Below are positions 7,835 through 13,493 of a stretch of 13,493 bases of DNA, one piece after another. Both the position numbers and the translations under genes were made by a program. Position 1 is the first letter of the stretch. Each line of letters begins with the position of its first letter. The notes under the pieces were generated by a model that saw only the letters and a list, made by a program, of their open reading frames with translations, searched no databases and was not told where the DNA came from. Location: positions 1-13,493 of the forward strand of contig CAYTNN010000131.1 of assembly GCA_964439135.1 (NCBI GenBank). Direction: 5' to 3'. Origin of the DNA: JAFGPJ01 sp964439135 (lineage in GTDB: Bacteria > Planctomycetota > Phycisphaerae > Sedimentisphaerales > Anaerobacaceae).

Positions 7835-8223
7835 TTTTTCCTCTCCTTTCTTTTTTTATCGATCATTTTCCGAAGCTCTTGCAGTTCTTCGTCGCTTAGT
7901 TTGCTCTGCCGCATGAGATGCTGGAACATCAACAGGGCGTCCCCGTCGAACATCCGCTCCATGAATTTGCGTACCGAGTTGGCGCCGGCTTGCTCTCGCG
8001 TCCGCGTCGGAGAATAAATATAAACCTTGCCCTGAGTGCGATGCCGGAGCCAGCCGGCCTTCTCCAGCTTCTGCATTGCGGTCAGAACAGTCGTGTACGC
8101 CAGTTTCTTCTTGCGAGCCAGCTCTTTGCGCACCTGGTGGACACTTGCCTCGCCAAGATTCCAGACCACCTCGATAACCGCACGCTGGAGCTGCCCTAAA
8201 TCGTCAAGCAATTTCCCACTCAT
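7831..8223 (-). CDS. BlaI/MecI-family winged-helix repressor, module A
   Basis: A 130-residue protein of BlaI length and architecture. The N-terminal helices (LGQLQRAVIEVVWNLGEASV), a recognition helix beginning AYTTVLTAMQKLEKAG (42-57) and a wing GKVYIYSPT make the DNA-binding domain. Residues 74-125 form the predicted dimerisation and cleavage region. The tail is very basic (KKRKERKK), partly because the same bases encode the purine-rich RBS of the next gene. The start at 8223 is supported by AAGGGG ending 9 nt upstream. Stop and downstream start overlap by 4 nt. A 17-bp palindrome in the promoter is the likely autoregulatory site. It resembles the module B repressor in fold, but the recognition helices differ (AYTTVLTAMQKL against GYTTTLKLMQIM), in line with the different operators. 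Confidence 0.95.
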   Translation of the reverse strand: MSGKLLDDLGQLQRAVIEVVWNLGEASVHQVRKELARKKKLAYTTVLTAMQKLEKAGWLRHRTQGKVYIYSPTRTREQAGANSVRKFMERMFDGDALLMFQHLMRQSKLSDEELQELRKMIDKKRKERKK

Positions 8224-8275
8224 AAGACGAATCCCCTTATCTTAAAATGAACCTTGTTTGTTCCTACTCTACAAC

Positions 8276-8304
8276 AAAGTACTATGGAGCATAGTATTTG
8301 TCAA
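8276..8304 (-). promoter_or_regulatory. Promoter of module A
   Basis: On the minus strand a perfect -35 TTGACA (8304-8299) is followed 17 bp later by TACTTT (8281-8276), a poor -10. The weak -10 leaves the exact start uncertain, but the consensus -35 next to a palindrome, about 75 nt before a BlaI gene, makes a promoter here likely. Confidence 0.55.
8280..8296. promoter_or_regulatory. BlaI-type operator of module A (TACTATG-N3-CATAGTA)
   Basis: A perfect inverted repeat with 7-bp arms and a 3-bp centre lies between the TTGACA box and the presumed -10. It has the size and place of a BlaI/MecI operator, and its sequence is unlike the TACGAA/TTCGTA sites of module B. Only one clear copy is visible. 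Confidence 0.65.
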
Positions 8305-8421
8305 CAAAAAAAATAAAAATTATTTTAAATACTTTTTGTTTTCGCCTTTACTCGCGGTTTTTTCGCAAAAAAAGCACGAAAAGAGTCTATGACTAATCTT
8401 CGAGTAGATGGTAGGGGGTTG

Positions 8422-9957
8422 TTATAAGGGCATTTTGTAAATTACAAGTTTCCTGGATTTCTTGTGTTCGTCCACCCATACTGAATATTCTTCTTTCGCA
8501 TTTCCGACAAAATCCGGTTTTTCGTTATCGTTCTTGACAATGATCACGACATATTCGGCCTGCGTGGTGGGCTCGGCATCATAGATGAGTCCCTTTCTCT
8601 CGGCGTAGAAAGTGATCCGGCTGTCCGGCGAGGCGATCAGGTCTTCCTGGGCGGTGTTTTCCCTGAGCCACGCTGCGGCGGTTCTATAACCTTGCTTGTC
8701 TGAGCCGGAGAACCTCAACAGCTTGGGCATGCAAATAGCCGTACCGGTTATCAACAGAATAAAGAGCCACAGCCGACGGTCATGATCCGATGCCGGCCGG
8801 GATTTGGAAAATCGATCCGCGAGCCAGCCGGCCGATACTTCCAGGCCGATGGGTACATAGAAAATAGTGAAAGCAACTAACGGGAAGCAGTGCCTTCTGC
8901 TGATGTAGCCCCATGAGTAATATAATGAGATCAGCATAACGACATTGAGCACTACAAAAGCCGGCACGAAAAATCTTTCTATTTCCGTCGCTGGAGATTG
9001 TTTGCGGAAACGAAAATAAATGCCGATCACCAATGCCGGCACAAAAAAGTACATCAGATCCTCGCTCATTGCTCCGGCGAGTTCGCCAATTGCTTTTGCT
9101 ATCTTACCTGGTATGCTGGAGGCTATATATATGTTATTGTCGCTATTGGTTTCAGGTTCCTGGATTTCCCCCGATTCCTGATGGTCGGCAGAGCTGATCA
9201 AGGCCTTCAATTTTTGCGGCAGTAATTGCCCCCTTGCTGTCATGTATGGAGCGGCAGGGATTGCAAAGCCGATTAGAAGAACGGACAATGCACAGAGCAA
9301 TTTGGGTCTGCTCATGGGCGGTTTCGGCGAAAAGATCCTGATAACTATCCATAAAGCTCCATAAATAAGCAATTGCCCGCATTCGGGCCGGATTATATGC
9401 CCGAGCCCGGCGGCTAAACCGGCCGCTCCAAACATCCAGCATTTACCCTGTTTTACTGCCCAGATCAAAAACAAAAAGCCCGAAGCCAGAAACAGAAGGT
9501 GAGGCCATTCTCTCAATACGTCACTTACAAACTCCGCAGGATAAGGCAGAATTATGAGGATAAAGATTGCCTGGAAACTTCTCTTGCTTCCGACCAGAAG
9601 TTTTCCAATGAAATACAAGGGGATTAACGCAAGCAGCCGGCACAACAATGTGATACTTTGAGCCGAGTATATCCACGTAAACAATGATGAACTGCCGCTT
9701 AACGAGCTGACAAGTTTATGGGCCGCGAAGATAAGAAACGGATATCCGAAGGGAAGAAATCCTTTGATAACATCCTGCGGCTCGCTCGCAAACATCCTTG
9801 CCTGCTGGATATACCATACACCGTCCTTGGTGATCACAACGGTTGTGGCAATCAGGTATAAGCCTATTCCAAGAGCGATGACTAATAAAATCGCAAGGTG
9901 GATGAGGTCCTGCCGTCTAATAAATGAATTTACGGTTTTGCTGAGCGACATTCTCAT
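8422..9957 (-). CDS. GT-C family (GT39/ArnT-like) membrane glycosyltransferase
   Basis: A 511-residue polytopic membrane protein. After the first hydrophobic segment (about 19-42) comes TKDGVWYIQQA, whose D45 sits where GT39/ArnT-type enzymes keep the catalytic Asp of the first extracytoplasmic loop. A second acidic motif, SDVLREWPH (145-153), and HIIRPE (187-192) follow. About ten further hydrophobic helices run to residue 411, with YISRRHCFPL near 351 typical of this superfamily. A soluble tail of roughly 100 residues (AAAWLRENTAQEDLIASPDSR…) ends the protein. Such enzymes move a sugar from a polyprenyl-phosphate donor to a lipid or protein on the outer face of the membrane; donor and acceptor cannot be read here. 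The ATG at 9957 abuts AGGG, whereas the in-frame ATG at 9951 lies 6 nt from it and is probably the real start. It begins 76 bp after the upstream permease, so co-transcription is possible but unproven. Confidence 0.85.
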   Translation of the reverse strand: MRMSLSKTVNSFIRRQDLIHLAILLVIALGIGLYLIATTVVITKDGVWYIQQARMFASEPQDVIKGFLPFGYPFLIFAAHKLVSSLSGSSSLFTWIYSAQSITLLCRLLALIPLYFIGKLLVGSKRSFQAIFILIILPYPAEFVSDVLREWPHLLFLASGFLFLIWAVKQGKCWMFGAAGLAAGLGHIIRPECGQLLIYGALWIVIRIFSPKPPMSRPKLLCALSVLLIGFAIPAAPYMTARGQLLPQKLKALISSADHQESGEIQEPETNSDNNIYIASSIPGKIAKAIGELAGAMSEDLMYFFVPALVIGIYFRFRKQSPATEIERFFVPAFVVLNVVMLISLYYSWGYISRRHCFPLVAFTIFYVPIGLEVSAGWLADRFSKSRPASDHDRRLWLFILLITGTAICMPKLLRFSGSDKQGYRTAAAWLRENTAQEDLIASPDSRITFYAERKGLIYDAEPTTQAEYVVIIVKNDNEKPDFVGNAKEEYSVWVDEHKKSRKLVIYKMPL

Positions 9958-10033
9958 CCCTGATCATATAGAAACCTCATCGCCTATAGACACCGAGCTA
10001 ACACTGTTTCTCGCAATCTTACAAAGGCGGCGC

Positions 10034-11206
10034 TTATCCCTTGAAGAATAACAGGAACACCAAAATAGATACCAGTGCTATCCCTGCAGGCACCATGAAG
10101 ATCGTACTCCACTGGAACTTTCCTTCTTTTCTGAATTTGTCCATAATTATGCCGGCGAACTGCGTGCCGAGGAACAGGCCGATACCCGTGGTTGCCGCGA
10201 AAAGCATCGCTTGTGTAGAACTCTGTATGTCTTCAGAAGCCTGACTGTTTGCGAATATCTGGCCGACGATGACGAAGAGCACATAGGCCATGCCGTGGAA
10301 AGACTGGCCGACAACTATGAGCCATCGCGGTTTCCCGCTGATATAAACGAGATACAACATGAACCAGAATGTTGCTCCGATGAGCAGTGTCCATTTCGGG
10401 CCGAGTTTATCGAGGAAAAAGGCCATCAAGAAGAAGGTGCCCGCCGCTTGGACGGCCTGTGCGATGGCCATTGCGGCCGGGACGTTCTTGCTGAGGATGC
10501 CCATGTCCTGCATAAACGGTGCCGTGCCGAGAAAATAGAATTGCATCAGGCCGAAGAAGACCATTGAGATTATTATAAAGAGCAGGAAGTTGGCATTCGT
10601 GAGAAGCGCCATAGCCTTAATAATTGGAATCTCGCCCGTTCCAGACGGTGTCATTGCCGGCAGGAGCACGAGGCATCCGATTCCCATAATGACCGAAAGA
10701 ATGGCTCCGAGGTAGAGGCAGTCGGCTCCTTTCTCTCCGGTCTTGAATATCCATCGCCAGCCGGTAAGGGACCAGCCGATCAAGGCCCATGCAACCGGTG
10801 CCCAGAGGAATATTTTTCCCTGGGTGCCGACGTCCGAAACATTTGCAAACAGCACCGCGTTGACAAGCGGCAGGGTGGCTGCATAGCATAGGCAATAGAG
10901 AATCATAACTGTGAAGAGGCCCTTGAAAGTTGTCTTTCGGGCCGCCAGAAACAGCATAACGGCGCCGATAAGGTGCGCACCTCCGAGAATCCACTCTGTG
11001 TTGAGATATTTATCGGCGAGCAGCCCGGCGACGAGCGGCGAGACGATACAGGCCAGCGGCAGGGTGGCATAGATCCATCCGGTTTGTTTGCCGCTCATTT
11101 TCAACGGTCCAACAAGCCGTGCCGCGAGCACCGGCATCCAGGCGCCCCAGATCGCGTACTCCATGAACATTACGAAGCTCAGGGCGAAGTACAGTTTCCA
11201 TTCCAT
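10034..11206 (-). CDS. Nucleoside:H+ symporter-family MFS permease (NupG-like), divergent copy
   Basis: A 390-residue protein made almost wholly of hydrophobic helices, consistent with 12 membrane segments. The N-terminus (FMEYAIWGAWMPVLAARL) and the LADKYLNTEWIL loop match the NupG/XapB style of the major facilitator superfamily. It lines up along its length with the 411-residue permease upstream. Two family signatures are altered: the loop after helix 4 reads KIFLWAPVAW instead of an IRxxGSIGW pattern, and the late loop reads DIQSSTQAM instead of IRAQAQGL. Substrate is therefore uncertain; a nucleoside, a sugar or a sugar derivative are all possible. AAGGAG precedes the ATG by 7 nt, and the gap to the upstream permease is 37 bp, so the two are surely co-transcribed. 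No cargo-degrading nucleoside enzyme is visible in the window. Confidence 0.88.
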   Translation of the reverse strand: MEWKLYFALSFVMFMEYAIWGAWMPVLAARLVGPLKMSGKQTGWIYATLPLACIVSPLVAGLLADKYLNTEWILGGAHLIGAVMLFLAARKTTFKGLFTVMILYCLCYAATLPLVNAVLFANVSDVGTQGKIFLWAPVAWALIGWSLTGWRWIFKTGEKGADCLYLGAILSVIMGIGCLVLLPAMTPSGTGEIPIIKAMALLTNANFLLFIIISMVFFGLMQFYFLGTAPFMQDMGILSKNVPAAMAIAQAVQAAGTFFLMAFFLDKLGPKWTLLIGATFWFMLYLVYISGKPRWLIVVGQSFHGMAYVLFVIVGQIFANSQASEDIQSSTQAMLFAATTGIGLFLGTQFAGIIMDKFRKEGKFQWSTIFMVPAGIALVSILVFLLFFKG

Positions 11207-11243
11207 TTTGATCTCCTTAAACTATATTAGGCTATGACTGTAG

Positions 11244-12479
11244 TTATTGGTCGGCGGTTGCCGGCTCCGAAACCTGCTTGACATCATCTCGGAAGACGGC
11301 ACACAGGGCTACTACCAGGATGGCCGAGAGGATGGCATTGATAACGAAGACCGGATTCCAGTTACATACGCCGTCGGTAGTGTAGCGTTCGATCAATTCG
11401 ACATTGAAGAAGGTGCCGATCAGCATGCCGACGCCGAAACAGATCAGGACAATCAATCCTTGTGCCTGAGCGCGGATCTCCGGCGGAGCCTTCTTGTCGA
11501 CATAGACCTGACCGCCAACGAAGAAGAAGCCGAAAATGATCCCATGCACGAGGATCGCTATGTAATATAGGGAGGTTTGGTCGGCCGCGACTCCGCCCCA
11601 TAAAGCGAAGTAGCGTACTGCCAACGCCCCCAGTCCGGCCACCATCGTCCACTTGACGCCGAACCGCAACAGGGCCAATGGCACGAGAAGCATAAGGAAT
11701 ATCTCAACGAACTGCCCGAGATTCATAGTTGCCGTGACCTGCTTAAATCCCTGGCTTTCGAAGAACTGAGAGCCCAGCGAGAAGTACATGGTGAAGGGAA
11801 TCATGACCAGCAGCGAGATTATGATGAACAAGGCGAAGTTGCGGTCTTTGAGCAGAGTCATCGCCCGCAAGCCGAGCGCATCGACAACCGAGGCTTGCTT
11901 GCCCTTGGCCGGCGGGGGCGTGTTGGGCAGTGTCAGGTTCAGCAGCGCTGCGATTAGAGCTGTGCCGGCACCGCAATAGAGGGGAATTGCCGTACCGTCG
12001 AGGACATTGCCCCCGAACAGGCTCGTGGCGGCGATGAGGCTGAAGACGGCGGCGGCAACCCAGCCGATTGAGCCGAAGACGCGTATCTGCGGGAACTTAT
12101 CCCGCGGGAAGTTTGCCATAGCGATGGCATTAGTCAGGCTCCACGTCGGCATATAGCAGAGCATCGCCAGGAGCAGGATCACGAACAGCGCCGCCGGACT
12201 CGTCTGTCGGGCGCCCAGGAAGAACAACAAAGCGCAACCGAAATTCAGGATCGTTAGTACCTTCTGACTGGCGAAATGACGGTCGGCCACCATACAAAAG
12301 ACGGGGGCCAGCAGGCAGCCCAGCGGCATGACGCTAAGGATCCAGGCCTTGTATGTCCCTTCAATTTCCATATTCGTAAGGTAGGCCGCCAGGGGCACCC
12401 ACCACACGGCAAACATCATGTATTGGAGGAACATCATAATGCTCAGGCGAATCCTGACGCTTGTCGAGGCCTTATCCAT
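11244..12479 (-). CDS. Nucleoside:H+ symporter-family MFS permease (NupG-like), canonical copy
   Basis: A 411-residue, 12-helix MFS protein. It has the NupG-family signatures: the VADRHF loop after helix 2 (64-69), FPQIRVFGSIGW (129-140), and GGQVYVDKKAPPEIRAQAQG (322-341), which corresponds to the late loop of Escherichia coli NupG. In characterised members the family imports nucleosides with protons across the inner membrane. In planctomycetes and Bacteroidetes, relatives often sit with sugar isomerase/epimerase and oxidoreductase genes, so the cargo could equally be a modified sugar. AAGGAG lies 7 nt before the ATG. It is 60 bp after the isomerase gene and 37 bp before the second permease, which suggests an operon with paired transporters of the same family. 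Confidence 0.92.
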   Translation of the reverse strand: MDKASTSVRIRLSIMMFLQYMMFAVWWVPLAAYLTNMEIEGTYKAWILSVMPLGCLLAPVFCMVADRHFASQKVLTILNFGCALLFFLGARQTSPAALFVILLLAMLCYMPTWSLTNAIAMANFPRDKFPQIRVFGSIGWVAAAVFSLIAATSLFGGNVLDGTAIPLYCGAGTALIAALLNLTLPNTPPPAKGKQASVVDALGLRAMTLLKDRNFALFIIISLLVMIPFTMYFSLGSQFFESQGFKQVTATMNLGQFVEIFLMLLVPLALLRFGVKWTMVAGLGALAVRYFALWGGVAADQTSLYYIAILVHGIIFGFFFVGGQVYVDKKAPPEIRAQAQGLIVLICFGVGMLIGTFFNVELIERYTTDGVCNWNPVFVINAILSAILVVALCAVFRDDVKQVSEPATADQ

Positions 12480-12539
12480 TTTGTTCTCCTTAACCTATTA
12501 CCCAATTCTTACCGCCGGGGTCTTAATCTCCAGCGTGTT

Positions 12540-13358
12540 TTATTGGCCGTAACTGCCGAGTTTTTCGGCTGCGAGTTTGATGTCCCCGAACCGGTCGTCG
12601 CCGGCTTCACGTTCGATCGCCAGGGTGCCGTCGAACCCGATTCCTTCCAGGGCATTCAAAAAGGCGCCGGTTTGTACCTGTCCGTCGCCCCAGGGGACCT
12701 CAGCGCCCCATGTGCCCGGCTGTGTCGTTCGGTTCGCATCCTTAACGTGAATATGCTTGACCCAGGGCGCCAGTACCTTCACCGCCTCGATGGGATTGCC
12801 CTTGTCATAAAGAATTATATTCGCCGGATCGAAATTGACTCCGATAGCCGGGTGATCCAGTTCTTCGAGGAAACTTCGCAGCTCTTCGGCCGTCTCCTGG
12901 CCTGTTTCCAGCAGCAGCATAATATCCTTTTCGCCCGCAGCGTCGGCCAGAGATATGATCCGTTCGTAAAATATCTCGGAATATGAGACATCGCTTTCGT
13001 CGATAAAGCCGGCATGCATCGAGAGGTATTTTACGCCGAGCTTCACTGTTACATCGGCGGCGCCCAGAAACAGCTCCTGGTTTTGCTCCCAGTATTCATC
13101 CGGCCCGACGCCCCCGGTGACTTTGATGCTGTCGAGCGTCGTATAATCCTCCTGTGGAAAGTCGATCATCGTCGCACTGATTGTCCAGTTTTGATTCTGC
13201 ACGGCTTTAAGGAAATCGCTGCCCCCCGCTCCCAGTGCAGCTCTGACTCCCAGGTGGATCGTGTCGATTCCGATCTTTTTCATTACATCCGCCACCCCGT
13301 TGACATCCGTTTGTAACGACCAACTGCAAACTCCTACCGGCCAATTTTTGCATTTCAT
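12540..13358 (-). CDS. Sugar phosphate isomerase/epimerase family (xylose-isomerase-like TIM barrel)
   Basis: A 272-residue protein from the ATG at 13358, the normal size for this family. It opens with VGVCSWSLQ, the first barrel strand of the AP-endonuclease-2/xylose-isomerase-like superfamily. Likely divalent-metal ligands are E151 (LLLETGQE), D177 (VNFDPAN), H202 or H204 (KHIHVKD) and E249 (AIERE). H115 in YLSMHAGF and W223 near GDGQV also match family positions. Members epimerise or isomerise ketoses, inosose or related sugars in the cytoplasm; the exact substrate is not predictable. A TTG five codons upstream would lengthen it, but GGAG stands 9 nt before the ATG and overlaps that TTG start region, so I prefer the ATG. 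It is the first gene of a probable operon with two NupG-like permeases. Confidence 0.92.
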   Translation of the reverse strand: MKCKNWPVGVCSWSLQTDVNGVADVMKKIGIDTIHLGVRAALGAGGSDFLKAVQNQNWTISATMIDFPQEDYTTLDSIKVTGGVGPDEYWEQNQELFLGAADVTVKLGVKYLSMHAGFIDESDVSYSEIFYERIISLADAAGEKDIMLLLETGQETAEELRSFLEELDHPAIGVNFDPANIILYDKGNPIEAVKVLAPWVKHIHVKDANRTTQPGTWGAEVPWGDGQVQTGAFLNALEGIGFDGTLAIEREAGDDRFGDIKLAAEKLGSYGQ

Positions 13359-13394
13359 TGTAAGATTCTCCAATTCAAATTCTTATCTTTGTAT

Positions 13395-13449
13395 CGTAGG
13401 GGCAACCCTATGTGGTTGCCCAGGTCAGGCACGCGGGCCTGCCCCTACG
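13395..13449. repeat. Cloverleaf-like inverted repeat of the GTAGGGGC type
   Basis: Outer arms CGTAGGGGCA (13395-13404) and TGCCCCTACG (13440-13449) pair perfectly over 10 bp. Inside are two smaller dyads: GGCAACC/GGTTGCC (13401-13407 and 13414-13420), which competes with the outer arm, and CAGGC/GCCTG (13426-13430 and 13437-13441). Short repeats ending in GTAGGGGC…GCCCCTAC recur between genes in many bacterial genomes and behave like REP/MITE-type elements. Whether this one is multicopy cannot be seen here. It lies 37 bp upstream of the isomerase start and may mark the operon boundary or act as a terminator for the gene beyond. Confidence 0.75.
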
Positions 13450-13493
13450 GAAATCCTCTTTCCCTTGTTTGCCGACTGCTTTTCTGCCTCGAC
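13425..13493 (-). other. Possible C-terminal tail of an upstream gene
   Basis: On the minus strand, one frame is open from the window edge to a TGA at 13427-13425. It encodes 22 residues, beginning VEAEKQSANKGKRISVGAG and ending inside the inverted repeat. The last residues come from the repeat, as happens when such elements insert near gene ends. With so little sequence, no product can be named and the frame may be accidental. Confidence 0.2.

Larger units (their letters stand above)
8224..8421. other. AT-rich intergenic region upstream of module A
   Basis: 198 bp without a gene, between the glycosyltransferase stop and the module A repressor. It contains the module A promoter and operator (8276-8304). 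Between about 8300 and 8380 it is strongly AT-rich, with A- and T-runs that could act as an upstream element. A weak TTTTTT-GCG-AAAAAA dyad near 8360-8376 might help end the glycosyltransferase transcript, but it is not a convincing terminator. Confidence 0.5.

Noticed and set aside
8340..8400. Rho-independent terminator after the glycosyltransferase
   Set aside because: The only dyad is TTTTTT-GCG-AAAAAA, an A/T stem without a GC-rich base, too weak to call.
12276..12986. 236-codon plus-strand ORF
   Set aside because: It lies antisense to the ends of two well-supported genes and spans their intergenic gap. Its translation is rich in H, Q, R and G and resembles no family, as expected of a shadow of a GC-rich gene.
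13359..13373. TTG start adding five residues to the isomerase
   Set aside because: The GGAG RBS that fits the ATG at 13358 lies inside this extension, and the TTG has no good RBS of its own.
1..13493. tRNA, rRNA, CRISPR array or transposase genes
   Set aside because: No tRNA cloverleaf with a CCA-type end, no regularly spaced direct repeats and no transposase-like frame were seen. The cloverleaf repeat near 13400 lacks tRNA conserved bases.

Overview
The window looks like chromosomal DNA from a planctomycete, most likely the Phycisphaerae/Sedimentisphaerales side of that phylum. This is inferred from gene style, not from a marker gene. The clues are BlaI/BlaR1-type regulators whose M56 protease carries long extracytoplasmic additions (LolA-like, secretin-like and H-X9-DG pseudopilin-like segments), NupG-type symporters beside a sugar phosphate isomerase/epimerase, and moderate GC with Shine-Dalgarno sites of the AAGGAG type. 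All convincing genes lie on the minus strand, so transcription runs from high to low coordinates.

Positions 13493-10034 hold an imperfect cloverleaf-like inverted repeat (13395-13449), then a xylose-isomerase-like TIM-barrel protein, then two nucleoside:H+ symporter-family (NupG-like) MFS permeases. Each of these three genes has a strong RBS and the gaps between them are short, so they are probably one catabolic/uptake operon. Positions 9957-8422 encode a polytopic GT-C (GT39/ArnT-like) glycosyltransferase, which could be the last gene of that operon or stand alone.

Positions 8304-1 hold two consecutive blaI-blaR1-type modules, each with its own promoter and palindromic operator. Module A (8223-5306) is a BlaI repressor whose stop codon overlaps the start of an 842-residue M56 protease. 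Its operator is TACTATG-N3-CATAGTA, placed between a TTGACA -35 box and the -10 region. Module B (4906-1, running off the window) is a second BlaI repressor followed 5 nt later by an M56 protein that stays open for 1504 codons to the window edge. Its operator region has two tandem TACGAA-N4-TTCGTA-type palindromes over a TTGACT/TATCAT promoter. The operator sequences differ between the modules, so the two repressors probably read different sites.

The M56 proteins have the BlaR1 plan: four membrane segments, with HEXXH and a distal Glu in the loop before the last one. Neither shows a penicillin-binding sensor domain and there is no beta-lactamase gene in view. The outer parts are instead carboxypeptidase-regulatory-like sandwiches (module A) or a chain of LolA-like, shared, secretin-like, secretin-N-like, pseudopilin-like and second secretin-like segments (module B). 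A region of roughly 250 residues is shared by both proteins. The likely reading is a pair of envelope-sensing, proteolysis-driven derepression switches whose signal is unknown. Between the modules lies a gene-poor stretch with a perfect 38-bp palindrome and fragments that look faintly coding.
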